Of a stretch of DNA of 64,000 nt, positions 1 to 7,930 are shown one piece after another; the first letter of the stretch is position 1, and each line of letters begins with the position of its first letter. Below the pieces are notes generated by a model. It saw nothing but the letters and a program-made list of their open reading frames with translations. It had not been told where the DNA came from and made no database searches. Source of the DNA: an uncultured Neglectibacter sp. (GTDB lineage: Bacteria > Bacillota > Clostridia > Oscillospirales > Acutalibacteraceae); contig CALFFN010000013.1 in assembly GCA_937958185.1 (NCBI GenBank), positions 62,001 to 126,000 on the forward strand. The letters are read 5' to 3'. A program made the position numbers and the translations under genes.

Positions 1-351
1 TGCGACGTGCCCTGCTCCGGCTTTGGCGTTATCCGCAGGAAGCCGGAAATACGATATAAGAGCCTTGCCTCTGTTTCAGAGCTGCCGCAGCTTCAATATG
101 ATATTCTGCGAAACGCAGCTGGTCTTCTGAAGCCCGGCGGTGTGCTGGTATATTCGACCTGTACGCTGAATCCCGCTGAAAACGGGGAAGTGGCACAGCG
201 CTTTTTAAGAGAAAATCCGGGCTTTTCGCCCTTCATCATAGAGCTGCCGGGAATCCGGCGCAGCATTTCCGAGCCGGAGAACCAATTGACCATGATGCCC
301 TTTGCCGGGGCTTCCGACGGTTTCTTTGCAGCATCATTTTTGAAAAATTAG
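1..351 (+). CDS. rsmB: 16S rRNA m5C967 methyltransferase RsmB, C-terminal part
   Basis: The gene is cut by the left edge of the window; only the last 116 codons are present. RsmB uses SAM to make 5-methylcytosine at position 967 of 16S rRNA. The fragment opens with the family motif DVPCSG, and further on has YSTCTLNPAENG, which contains the second conserved Cys of RNA m5C methyltransferases. The N-terminal NusB-like domain and SAM-binding motif I lie outside the window. It is followed after 10 bp by rlmN, the order seen in the Firmicute def-fmt-rsmB-rlmN-prpC-prkC cluster. RsmB is the best call from position; another RsmB/RsmF paralogue cannot be fully excluded. Confidence 0.88.
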   Translation, partial: CDVPCSGFGVIRRKPEIRYKSLASVSELPQLQYDILRNAAGLLKPGGVLVYSTCTLNPAENGEVAQRFLRENPGFSPFIIELPGIRRSISEPENQLTMMPFAGASDGFFAASFLKN

Positions 352-361
352 ACAACGACCT

Positions 362-1423
362 ATGGGAGACAGTTTTTTGGAAAAAATAGATATCAAATCC
401 TTTACTTTGCCAGAGCTGACGGAAGCTCTGCAAAAGGAGGGGCTGCCCAAATACCGGGCAGCGCAGGTGTACCGCTGGCTGCACCGGGGCGTCACCGGCT
501 TTTCCCAAATGTCCGACCTGTCAAAGGAACTTCGGGAGCGGCTTTCACAGGAATATGAGATCAGATGGGCAGCGGTGGAGTTGAAACGCGAATCAAAAGA
601 TGGTACAATAAAATATCTTTTCCGCTTAAACGATGGGGAATATGTAGAATCTGTGCTGATGAGCTACCACCACGGATATTCCATTTGCATTTCTACCCAG
701 GTTGGGTGTAAAATGGGGTGTAGCTTTTGCGCCACAGGGCAGCAGGGCTTTACCCGGAACCTGACGGCTTCGGAAATCCTGTCTCAGGTACAGGCGGCTT
801 CTTTAGACACGGGGGTACGCATTTCCAATATCGTGCTGATGGGTATGGGCGAGCCTTTGGACAATTACGAAAACGTCCTGCGGTTCCTGGAGCTTGTTTC
901 TTCCCCTGAGGGCATGAACATTGGAATGCGGCATATTTCTCTTTCTACCTGCGGGCTTGTGGATAAGATATACGATCTGGCAGACCGAAAATTGCAGCTC
1001 ACCCTGTCTGTTTCACTTCACGCGCCAAACGATGAGATACGAAACAGGACCATGCCGGTGAACCGCCGCTGGAACGTGGAGGAGCTTCTGAAAGCCTGTA
1101 GGTATTATTCTGATACCACCGGGCGCAGAATATCTTTTGAGTATGCCATGATACGCGGGATAAACGATTCAGATAAGTGCGCAAATGAACTGGCAGCCCG
1201 GCTGCGGGGAATTTTGGCCCATGTCAATTTGATCCCTGTCAACGATGTGACAGGGACGGGATATCAAAAAAGCAATATGGATCGTCAAAAACGATTTGTT
1301 TCTATTTTGGAGTCCAGAGGGATCACTGCCACAGTAAGGCGGACTCTGGGGTCAGATATCGAGGCTTCCTGCGGGCAGCTGAGAGGTCAACGCGAAGGAG
1401 GGAACGGATCATATGAAAGTTGA
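362..1423 (+). CDS. rlmN: 23S rRNA/tRNA adenine-C2 methyltransferase RlmN (radical SAM)
   Basis: A radical SAM enzyme that methylates C2 of A2503 in 23S rRNA and A37 in some tRNAs. The protein has 353 residues, a normal length. The cluster motif CKMGCSFC (C116, C120, C123) binds the 4Fe-4S cluster. GMGEPLDN is the GGE-like SAM-binding motif. The C-terminal Cys near residue 337 (EASCGQL) is the candidate for the transient methyl-protein adduct. The stop overlaps the start of the PP2C phosphatase by 11 bp, so translation is probably coupled in one operon. Confidence 0.96.
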   Translation: MGDSFLEKIDIKSFTLPELTEALQKEGLPKYRAAQVYRWLHRGVTGFSQMSDLSKELRERLSQEYEIRWAAVELKRESKDGTIKYLFRLNDGEYVESVLMSYHHGYSICISTQVGCKMGCSFCATGQQGFTRNLTASEILSQVQAASLDTGVRISNIVLMGMGEPLDNYENVLRFLELVSSPEGMNIGMRHISLSTCGLVDKIYDLADRKLQLTLSVSLHAPNDEIRNRTMPVNRRWNVEELLKACRYYSDTTGRRISFEYAMIRGINDSDKCANELAARLRGILAHVNLIPVNDVTGTGYQKSNMDRQKRFVSILESRGITATVRRTLGSDIEASCGQLRGQREGGNGSYES

Positions 1424-2150
1424 TTACAGTACGGACGTTGGAGCGGTTCGGGAATCCAATCAGGATTCCTGCGAATGCGGCTTGTTTTCGCAGGACAGCG
1501 CTTGGGTCATTGTATGCGACGGCATGGGCGGCGCCAATGGCGGCAATGTTGCCAGTGCTGTGGCGGCACAGGAGATCAAGTCTTTCCTCACTGCCGGGTT
1601 CGATGAAAACATGAGCCGGGAAAATATCAGGTCTTTGCTGCTGAACGCCGTCAGCCGTGCAAACGACGCGGTATATTCCATGTCCCTGGAGCGGGAAGAC
1701 CTGCGGGGCATGGGCACTACAGCGGTGGTCCTTGTTGCCACAAAGGGAACGCTTCATGTGGCGCACGTGGGCGACAGCCGCGCATACCTGAAAAATCAGG
1801 ACGGGCTGGAGCAGATCACCATGGACCACTCCTATGTGCAGGATTTGGTGAATATCGGGCAGATCACCCCGGAAGAAGCCAGGGTACACCCACAGCGCAA
1901 CATTATCACGAGAGCGCTGGGTGCCCACGAGGTGGTGCGGTGCGATTATTCCTGTTTTGATTTTGCTCCCGGCGATGTGACGCTGGCGTGTTCCGACGGG
2001 CTTTCCAATTATGTGGACGAGAAGCTGTTGGCAAAGTATATGGAAAAATATGATAAAGACGGAAAAGCGCTGGCGGATAACCTGATCCAGTACGCTGTAA
2101 AGAGCGGCGGGTCTGACAATATTACCGTAGCCGTCATGAAAAACGGCTGA
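1413..2150 (+). CDS. prpC: PP2C-type Ser/Thr protein phosphatase (PrpC/Stp)
   Basis: A 245-residue soluble PPM-family phosphatase, the partner that reverses PrkC phosphorylation. Metal-ligand motifs are visible: an N-terminal RESNQDS segment, CDGMGG (first Asp-Gly metal site), GDSRAYL in the middle, and CSDGL plus SDNITV near the C terminus. The order rlmN-prpC-prkC-rsgA is conserved in Firmicutes. The start has an SD-like GAAGGAGGG a few bases upstream, inside the end of rlmN. Phosphatase and kinase are expected to tune cell-wall and spore-germination signalling together. Confidence 0.95.
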   Translation: MKVDYSTDVGAVRESNQDSCECGLFSQDSAWVIVCDGMGGANGGNVASAVAAQEIKSFLTAGFDENMSRENIRSLLLNAVSRANDAVYSMSLEREDLRGMGTTAVVLVATKGTLHVAHVGDSRAYLKNQDGLEQITMDHSYVQDLVNIGQITPEEARVHPQRNIITRALGAHEVVRCDYSCFDFAPGDVTLACSDGLSNYVDEKLLAKYMEKYDKDGKALADNLIQYAVKSGGSDNITVAVMKNG

Positions 2151-2153
2151 GCA

Positions 2154-2179
2154 GAACATTTTGCCCTGGCAAAATGTTC
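2154..2179 (+). other. Intercistronic perfect hairpin between prpC and prkC
   Basis: A 12-bp perfect inverted repeat (arms 2154-2165 and 2168-2179) starts 4 bp after the prpC stop and ends before the prkC SD (GAGAAAGG). No T-run follows, so it is not a standard terminator. It could act as an mRNA processing or 3'-stability structure that sets the phosphatase to kinase ratio (inference). Confidence 0.5.
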
Positions 2180-2212
2180 CGGCAAAACGAGAGAAAGGTT
2201 TGGTAACTGGAT

Positions 2213-4243
2213 ATGGAAGATAGATTTATTGGAAAACGGCTGGACGGCAGGTATGAGATACATGATCTCATCGGCGTCGGCGGTATGGCGTATGTGTACC
2301 GTGCTTATGACAGAGTGGAGGACCGCTGGGTCGCCATTAAAATATTGAAAGAAGAGTTTTCCAACAACAGCGAGTTTTTGCGCCGTTTCCGCAACGAATC
2401 CCGGGCGATCGCCATGCTGTCTCACCCCAACACGGTAAAGGTGTACGATGTGAGCTTCGGCGACCAGATTCAGTATATCGTCATGGAATATATCGACGGC
2501 ATCACGCTCAAGCAGTATATTGAGCAGGAAGGCGCCATTCGCTGGAACGAGGCGGTCCATTTCACAGCCCAGATCCTGGCGGCACTGGAGCATGCCCACA
2601 GCAAGGGGATCATTCACCGGGACATCAAGCCCCAGAATATTATGCTGCTGCAAAATGGCACGATCAAGGTAGCCGATTTTGGAATCGCCAGATTCCTGCA
2701 AAGCGAAACCACGACCATGACCGACAAGGCGATCGGTTCAGTCCATTATATCGCGCCGGAGCAGGCAAGAGGGGATTATATCACCGATAAAGCGGACATC
2801 TATTCCGTTGGCGTTATGCTCTATGAAATGCTCACTGGGAAGCTGCCCTTTGAAGCGGATAACGCCGTATCCGTGGCGCTGATGCAGCTTCAGGCGAAGC
2901 CCGTCATGCCCCGGGAGCTGAACCCTGCCATTCCCAGAGGGCTGGAGCAGATCACCATGCGCGCTATGGAAAAGAACCCCATCGACAGGTTCCAGTCTGC
3001 CGGGGAAATGCTGGACGATCTGGAAGCGTTCCGCCGGAACCCCAATATGGTGTTCCATTATGATCTGCAGACCGGGGCAGCTCCCTATGATTCTTCCGCG
3101 CGTCTGGACGCTTATGACAATTCCCGGTTTACCCCTTCTTATGAAGACAATTACGAATACGAAGAAGAACTGGTCCGTTCCCGCAGAAGCGCGAAGGGAG
3201 CTATGGTCGTCAAGGGTATCCTTGCTGCTGTAATTATCGTCGGCGTGATCTTCGGCGGCTTCTATCTCATGAACAACTGGGAGACGCTGCTGGCGGGCGA
3301 AGTGGACGAACAGGTGGAAATGCCCCAGTTTGAAGGGCAGATATACCAGACTGTCCTTGAGAATCAGGAATATGTCAACAATTTTACTTTTAAGGTCCTG
3401 GAGGGCAACGACCCCGATAAGCAGCCGGGCGAGATTCTCAAGCAAAACCCGAAAGCCGGGATCATGGTGAAAAAGGGCAGAGAGGTAGAACTCACCATCA
3501 ACGGCGAGGTCAAAAAGGTACAGGTTCCCGAATTGACAAATTATGCTCAGGACGACGCCATCAATGTTTTGAAGAGCTACAACCTTGGCTTCAAGTCGGA
3601 GACGGTCGCAGATGATAACATTGAGATCGGCAAGGTGGTTTCTACCGACCCGCCCGCCAATACGGAGGTAAGCGAGGGCACGGTGATCACGCTGAAGGTC
3701 AGCAAGGGACCCGCTAAGAAAAAGGTCGATGTTCCCGATGGTTTGAAGGGAGACCTGATTTACAATGTCACCGCAAAACTGGAAAATGCCGGGCTTGTAG
3801 TGGGTACCATCACCAAAGACGACAGTAGCACGCTGCCGGCGGATACTGTCATCAGCACCAGCCCCGATTCTGGCACCAAGGTTTCCGAGGGCGCGACAGT
3901 AGATATCCTGGTCAGCTCCGGCAAGGGCGCTGTCAAGGATTTGCACTATTCCGTGCCGCTGCCCGGCGATTACGATAGAGATATTCTTCTGCAGGTGTAC
4001 TGCAACGGCACACTGGTGGAAAGCAGTACGGTAAATCCTGCCTACTCCGGCACGTACTCGCTCCTCTTCAGCGGTACGTCCGGCTCGGATACGATCGTGA
4101 TACAGCTGGACGGGCAGAAATATATGGAATTGGAATTTAATTATGACTCCCAGCAGGTCCATGCCGGCGAAACGCTGGGCTATACGCCTCCCGGAGATGT
4201 GGAGCCGGATGTCAGCGGCTCCGGCGACGTTACTCCCGAATGA
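2213..4243 (+). CDS. prkC: PASTA-domain Ser/Thr kinase (PrkC/Stk1)
   Basis: A 676-residue membrane receptor kinase. The cytosolic kinase domain spans about residues 10-275, with the Gly loop GVGGMAYVY, VAIK lysine, catalytic HRDIKPQN and DFG. A Pro/acidic linker follows, then one TM helix at about 330-352. Three PASTA repeats (about 367-433, 436-502 and 505-572) probably bind muropeptide or lipid II stems outside the cell. The last ~100 residues form a beta-rich extracellular tail, ending in a Gly/Ser/Asp-rich stretch. The start follows a GAGAAAGG SD. The stop overlaps the rsgA start as ATGA, so rsgA is translationally coupled. Confidence 0.96.
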   Translation: MEDRFIGKRLDGRYEIHDLIGVGGMAYVYRAYDRVEDRWVAIKILKEEFSNNSEFLRRFRNESRAIAMLSHPNTVKVYDVSFGDQIQYIVMEYIDGITLKQYIEQEGAIRWNEAVHFTAQILAALEHAHSKGIIHRDIKPQNIMLLQNGTIKVADFGIARFLQSETTTMTDKAIGSVHYIAPEQARGDYITDKADIYSVGVMLYEMLTGKLPFEADNAVSVALMQLQAKPVMPRELNPAIPRGLEQITMRAMEKNPIDRFQSAGEMLDDLEAFRRNPNMVFHYDLQTGAAPYDSSARLDAYDNSRFTPSYEDNYEYEEELVRSRRSAKGAMVVKGILAAVIIVGVIFGGFYLMNNWETLLAGEVDEQVEMPQFEGQIYQTVLENQEYVNNFTFKVLEGNDPDKQPGEILKQNPKAGIMVKKGREVELTINGEVKKVQVPELTNYAQDDAINVLKSYNLGFKSETVADDNIEIGKVVSTDPPANTEVSEGTVITLKVSKGPAKKKVDVPDGLKGDLIYNVTAKLENAGLVVGTITKDDSSTLPADTVISTSPDSGTKVSEGATVDILVSSGKGAVKDLHYSVPLPGDYDRDILLQVYCNGTLVESSTVNPAYSGTYSLLFSGTSGSDTIVIQLDGQKYMELEFNYDSQQVHAGETLGYTPPGDVEPDVSGSGDVTPE

Positions 4244-5145
4244 CGGCAATGGAGCTTCAGGGATTCGTTCGGAAAGGGATCGGCGGCTTCTATTATGTGG
4301 AGGCCGGTGGAAAGCTGTATACCTGTACGGCACGGGGAAAGTTCCGCAAAGAGCGGATTTCCCCCTATGCCGGAGACAGGGTGCGTATTACCATAAAGCC
4401 GGACGGCACCGGCTCGCTGGACGAGATATTCCCGCGGAAGAACTTTTTGGTGCGCCCGCCGGTGGCAAATCTGGATTCCCTGTTTGTGGTCACTTCTGTC
4501 TGTGATCCTGCCCCTGTCGCACTGCTTTTGGACAAAACCATCGCGGCAGCGGAGGTAAGAGGGATCGAGCCGGTTCTGGTTCTGACAAAAACAGATTTGC
4601 AGGACGGCTCTGCCTGGGAAGAAATTTACCGCAGGGCGGGGATACCCTGTTTGACGGTCTCTTCGGAAACCGGGGAGGGCGTGGAAGAAGTGCGCAGGCT
4701 GCTCACAGGGAAAATTTCCGCGTTTACCGGAAATTCCGGGGTGGGGAAATCCACTTTGCTGAACGCCCTGTTTCCCGAATTTGAGCTGCGGACGGGAGAG
4801 ATCAGCCAAAAGCTGGGCAGGGGGCGGCACACCACACGGGAGGTAGAGCTGTATCCCATTGGCGAAAACAGCTATGTGGCAGATACGCCGGGCTTTTCTA
4901 CCTTTGATATTGAGCGCTATCATCTCACAGACAAGGAACAGCTGGTCTTCGGCTTTCGGGAATTTGTCCCGTATCTGGATCAATGTCAATTTGCCTCCTG
5001 CTCCCACACCTGTGAAAAGGGCTGTGCCGTGCTGCAGGCGGTAAAGGACGGGAAAATATCCCGGTCCCGTCACGAAAGCTATGTGAGCATGTATCAAGAA
5101 ATAAAGGATGTCAAGCAATGGCAGCAGAAAAACAGGAATGTATGA
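4240..5145 (+). CDS. rsgA: Small ribosomal subunit biogenesis GTPase RsgA
   Basis: A circularly permuted GTPase that checks late 30S maturation. It has 301 residues. An N-terminal OB fold (about 1-70) precedes the G domain in permuted order: G4 LTKTD first, then the P-loop GNSGVGKST, then G3 DTPG. The C-terminal Cys/His cluster (CQFASCSHTCEKGC) is the zinc site. ATGA overlap with prkC shows coupling. In many Firmicutes rpe follows rsgA, but here rsgA runs straight into thiN with a 28-bp overlap and no rpe. Confidence 0.96.
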   Translation: MTAMELQGFVRKGIGGFYYVEAGGKLYTCTARGKFRKERISPYAGDRVRITIKPDGTGSLDEIFPRKNFLVRPPVANLDSLFVVTSVCDPAPVALLLDKTIAAAEVRGIEPVLVLTKTDLQDGSAWEEIYRRAGIPCLTVSSETGEGVEEVRRLLTGKISAFTGNSGVGKSTLLNALFPEFELRTGEISQKLGRGRHTTREVELYPIGENSYVADTPGFSTFDIERYHLTDKEQLVFGFREFVPYLDQCQFASCSHTCEKGCAVLQAVKDGKISRSRHESYVSMYQEIKDVKQWQQKNRNV

Positions 5146-5762
5146 TCATCGGCGCGTCCCCCATTAAGAGCGGACGTATCTTTCAGGAGTTTGATCCAAA
5201 AAAATATTTTGTGATCTGTGCCGACGCAGGCTTTGAAACGGCGCAACGGTATCACATTGTTCCCGATATGATCGTAGGCGATTTTGATTCCGCGGGGCAG
5301 CGTCCAAAGGAAACGGAAAAGTGTTTTGTGCTGCCCACGGAAAAAGATGTGACTGACACAATGTTCGCTGTGCTGAAGGGCTTTTCTCTGGGCTTTCAAA
5401 GCTTTGTGCTGCTGGGCTGTCTTGGCGGCGCAAGATTCGACCATTCCATCGCAAATCTGGAAGTGCTGCAATATATCAGCACCCACGGGGGCAAAGCCGT
5501 GTTGGCGGACGAGCACACTAAGGTTTTCCTGCTTCACGACGGCAGGCTGCGGCTGACGGATAACAAGGGCGCTACTGTTTCTGTGTTTCCCTATAACGGC
5601 AAAGCCTGCAAGGTTTCCTATTCCGGCTTGGAATATCCCCTGGATCACGACACGCTGACCTGCGGCGGGCTTCTGATGGGCGTCAGCAACAGCGTGACGG
5701 AGGATACGGCGGAGATACGGGTACACGCCGGGTGGGCGCTGGTGATCGTCTATCAGGCGTAA
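5118..5762 (+). CDS. thiN: Thiamine pyrophosphokinase
   Basis: Transfers pyrophosphate from ATP to thiamine to make thiamine diphosphate. The protein has 214 residues. Motifs typical of the family are an N-terminal IIGASP, CADAGFETA, GDFDSAG (acidic metal site) and DVTDTMFAV. The start at 5118 lies inside rsgA, with AAGGATG ten bases upstream; an internal ATG at 5142, right before IIGASP, is an alternative. It is the last large enzyme gene of the operon before the small sporulation peptides. Confidence 0.93.
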   Translation: MAAEKQECMIIGASPIKSGRIFQEFDPKKYFVICADAGFETAQRYHIVPDMIVGDFDSAGQRPKETEKCFVLPTEKDVTDTMFAVLKGFSLGFQSFVLLGCLGGARFDHSIANLEVLQYISTHGGKAVLADEHTKVFLLHDGRLRLTDNKGATVSVFPYNGKACKVSYSGLEYPLDHDTLTCGGLLMGVSNSVTEDTAEIRVHAGWALVIVYQA

Positions 5763-5832
5763 CACTTTTCCCGCTTCTGGATATACTGGTACTGAACGGT
5801 AAAATCGGCAGCCAGCCAAGCGGAGATGTGTT

Positions 5833-6024
5833 ATGATGTCCAGATCAAATTGCTGCAACAAAGGCGGGAACTGTTCCTGCTTCAAAAACTACCAGAATCG
5901 GTGTATGTGCGCCATTTGTTTTGGGCTTGGAATGTCGCTCTCCTGCTTTTGTCCTGTGGGACTGACCCTGTTTCTTGCCGCCGTTATCATGGTGGCGCTG
6001 GGGATATCGCTGCTGCGGCATTAA
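5833..6024 (+). CDS. Cys-rich single-TM small protein next to spoVM
   Basis: A 63-residue protein with no family I recognise. Residues 1-40 hold nine cysteines, several as C-x-C pairs (NCSC, RCMC, SCFC), so metal binding or disulfides are possible. Residues about 41-60 form one hydrophobic helix, followed by a short basic end. The start has a good SD (GGAG, seven bases upstream); two ATG codons are adjacent (5833 and 5836). It ends 13 bp before the spoVM start, so the two are probably co-transcribed. A sporulation membrane role is inference from position only. Confidence 0.65.
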   Translation: MMSRSNCCNKGGNCSCFKNYQNRCMCAICFGLGMSLSCFCPVGLTLFLAAVIMVALGISLLRH

Positions 6025-6037
6025 CGGAGGTAATGTC

Positions 6038-6124
6038 ATGAAAGTGGTTGTGGTAGAGAAGCGCACAGGCTTTTGGGGATTTTTCCTGAGGAAGCTGTAC
6101 GGCATTAAAAAAGTGACGGAATAA
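6038..6124 (+). CDS. spoVM: Stage V sporulation protein M (SpoVM), amphipathic membrane peptide
   Basis: A 28-residue peptide starting MKVVVVEKRTGFWGF, with a strong SD (GGAGG) eight bases upstream. SpoVM is a 26-28 residue amphipathic helix that senses the convex forespore membrane and anchors SpoIVA there. The N-terminal short beta-like stretch, a central hydrophobic face and the basic C-terminal end (KLYGIKK) fit the family. Downstream of thiN is its normal place in Firmicutes. The partner spoIVA lies 1.8 kb downstream. Short length leaves some doubt, but sequence and context agree. Confidence 0.85.
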   Translation: MKVVVVEKRTGFWGFFLRKLYGIKKVTE

Positions 6125-6152
6125 ACCGAAAAGAATACTTAGTTTTTCACAA

Positions 6153-6193
6153 ACAAAGCACCGCTGGAATTCCCGGCGGTGCTTTGTCATATC
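6153..6193 (+). terminator. Terminator after spoVM
   Basis: A perfect 12-bp stem (6153-6164 with 6176-6187) and an 11-nt loop, 28 bp after the spoVM stop. The T-tract is weak (TCATATCTGTTCTT), so it may be inefficient. It closes the rsmB-spoVM operon. Confidence 0.65.
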
Positions 6194-6198
6194 TGTTC

Positions 6199-6333
6199 TT
6201 ATTCTTTGATGAGTACAAAATCAATATCATGTTCAGCACAGTATTGTGCGGCGGTAGAACCGGCATGACCGTGCATTTCCTCAAATTGTGCAAGCTTTTT
6301 TCCGATTTCCGGCACTGAAAGTCTAAAATCCAT
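6199..6333 (-). CDS. Possible 44-residue minus-strand peptide or gene remnant
   Basis: A short ORF fills the gap between the spoVM terminator and sipL. Its sequence is protein-like, ending AQYCAEHDIDFVLIKE, and does not look like an antisense shadow, but the SD (AAAGAG) is weak. The open frame also runs upstream into the antisense of sipL with unlikely sequence. It could be a small gene, the decayed end of a larger one, or chance. I do not recognise a family. Confidence 0.22.
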   Translation of the reverse strand: MDFRLSVPEIGKKLAQFEEMHGHAGSTAAQYCAEHDIDFVLIKE

Positions 6334-6380
6334 CTCTTTGGCATAGATATGGTGCAGAAAAGCAAAGGAGAGGATACTGT

Positions 6381-7916
6381 ATGCAGGCAAAAATAAAGAC
6401 TCAGCCCTACGAATATTTCGACCCCGTATTTGACGGCAGCTTTGAAGCGCCGATTGACACCGAATACAATCTTCCCGACTACTGCCCGGACATTCAGAAA
6501 ATTTTGAAATGCCAGGCACTGCCGGAGATATCCTCCTATCTTATCACGGAGGATACCTTGACCTGTGACGGCGTCTGCGACATTCGAGTGCTGTATCTGG
6601 ACTCTAAGGGCGACTGTGTTCGCTGCTGTGATTTCACCAAAGATTTTTCCGCTTCCGTCAAAATCAAGGCGACGGAGGAAAAGGCGGTGGCGTGGATCCA
6701 GGCGGCTGTGGATCACATGACCTGCCGGGCGGTCAGCGCCAGAAGGATCGACCTGCATATTGCCGTGTCCCTCAAGGCGCTGGCGGTGGTGCAAAAGCAG
6801 GAGCTGATCACCTGCGGCATTGAAGACGAGACGATCGAAAAGCTGTGCAGCACCTACTCCGCTTCCCAGGCGGTCAACGCTGTATGCCACCAGTTTACTA
6901 CGGAAGATACCCTGTCCTTGAAAAACGGCAAGCCGCCCATTGAAACAATTCTGCGGAAAAGCGTTTCCTGCCGTGTGTCCGATACCCGTTTTTCCAACGG
7001 CAGAATGGAGGTTTCCGGCACAGCGGAGGTTTCCTTCCTGTATCTGTCCGCGGTGGACGGCGCCAGCTTGGAAAAAATGAGCGCTTCCATCGAATTCAGC
7101 CAGAGCATTGAGTGCAGCGGCGCTGAGGAAGGTTGTATCTGCGATTTGAAAGCCGTTGTGGGGGACAGCAGCATTCAACCCAGAGAGGACGATGTGGGAG
7201 AGAACACCACCGTCAGCATAGTGGCGAAAATTTTCCTGGTGGCATTTTTGTATAAGCCCTGCGAGATCGAAGTGATAGACGACGCCTATTCCGTCCGCGC
7301 GCCGCTGGAGCTGAGATATTCCCAGAATTCGTTCCTGCAGGTGGAGCGGACCCACACTGAGGTGCTGAAGAAGAAATGCGCCCTGACCGTTTCCGAGGAC
7401 GAAATAGAAAAGGTTCTGGATATCTGGTGTGAACAGGATTCCGTGCAGTCCGTCTGCGACAAGGGAAAGCTGAATTTCCGGGTAAGATACACTGTCTGCA
7501 TGCTGTACCAGAGCAGCGGCGGGAGGATACTGTATACGGAAAAACCCTTTGATTATAACGCCACTACCGAGCTGAACGACAGCCAAAGCCGAAAGAGCGA
7601 CACGGTTTCCCGCACGGAGCTTTGGGAATACCGTATCACGGACAAAAACACAGTGGAGGTTTCCATAGAAACGCCCACCAGCACGTTCCTGTACAGCAGA
7701 ACTACCCTGAAATATCTTACCGCCGCCGGAGTCAGCGAGGATACGCCTGATTTTGAGATCGATCCAAAGCTTCTGGTGTACTATGCTTCCGCTGGAGAAC
7801 GGCTGTGGGATATTGCGAAAAATCATCGGGCGCTGCTGTCGGATATCCAGGCGCAAAACGACCTGTACGATGAAGTTGTGCCGGACGACCGCCCCATCAT
7901 CATCTGCAACAGGTAA
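6381..7916 (+). CDS. sipL: SipL-like spore morphogenetic protein (DUF3794/SPOCS repeats + LysM)
   Basis: A 511-residue protein made of repeated DUF3794 (SPOCS) segments, ending in a LysM-like domain (about 465-510, starting YYASAGERLWDIAKNH). In Clostridioides difficile, SipL binds SpoIVA through LysM and is needed for coat assembly around the forespore. It sits 14 bp upstream of spoIVA with an AGGAGGAAAAG SD for the next gene, which strongly supports the call over other DUF3794 proteins. The start has AGGAGAGG upstream. Expression in the mother cell (sigma-E) is expected; only a weak CATAGATA-like box is visible at about 6342. Confidence 0.88.
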   Translation: MQAKIKTQPYEYFDPVFDGSFEAPIDTEYNLPDYCPDIQKILKCQALPEISSYLITEDTLTCDGVCDIRVLYLDSKGDCVRCCDFTKDFSASVKIKATEEKAVAWIQAAVDHMTCRAVSARRIDLHIAVSLKALAVVQKQELITCGIEDETIEKLCSTYSASQAVNAVCHQFTTEDTLSLKNGKPPIETILRKSVSCRVSDTRFSNGRMEVSGTAEVSFLYLSAVDGASLEKMSASIEFSQSIECSGAEEGCICDLKAVVGDSSIQPREDDVGENTTVSIVAKIFLVAFLYKPCEIEVIDDAYSVRAPLELRYSQNSFLQVERTHTEVLKKKCALTVSEDEIEKVLDIWCEQDSVQSVCDKGKLNFRVRYTVCMLYQSSGGRILYTEKPFDYNATTELNDSQSRKSDTVSRTELWEYRITDKNTVEVSIETPTSTFLYSRTTLKYLTAAGVSEDTPDFEIDPKLLVYYASAGERLWDIAKNHRALLSDIQAQNDLYDEVVPDDRPIIICNR

Positions 7917-7930
7917 CAGGAGGAAAAGAT

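Noticed and set aside
2738..4333. A 531-codon open frame antisense to prkC
   Set aside because: Shadow of the kinase/PASTA gene; the sense strand has clear domains and motifs.
6147..7856. A 569-codon open frame antisense to sipL
   Set aside because: It mirrors a well-supported gene, has low-complexity, family-free translation and no SD; an antisense open frame by codon bias.
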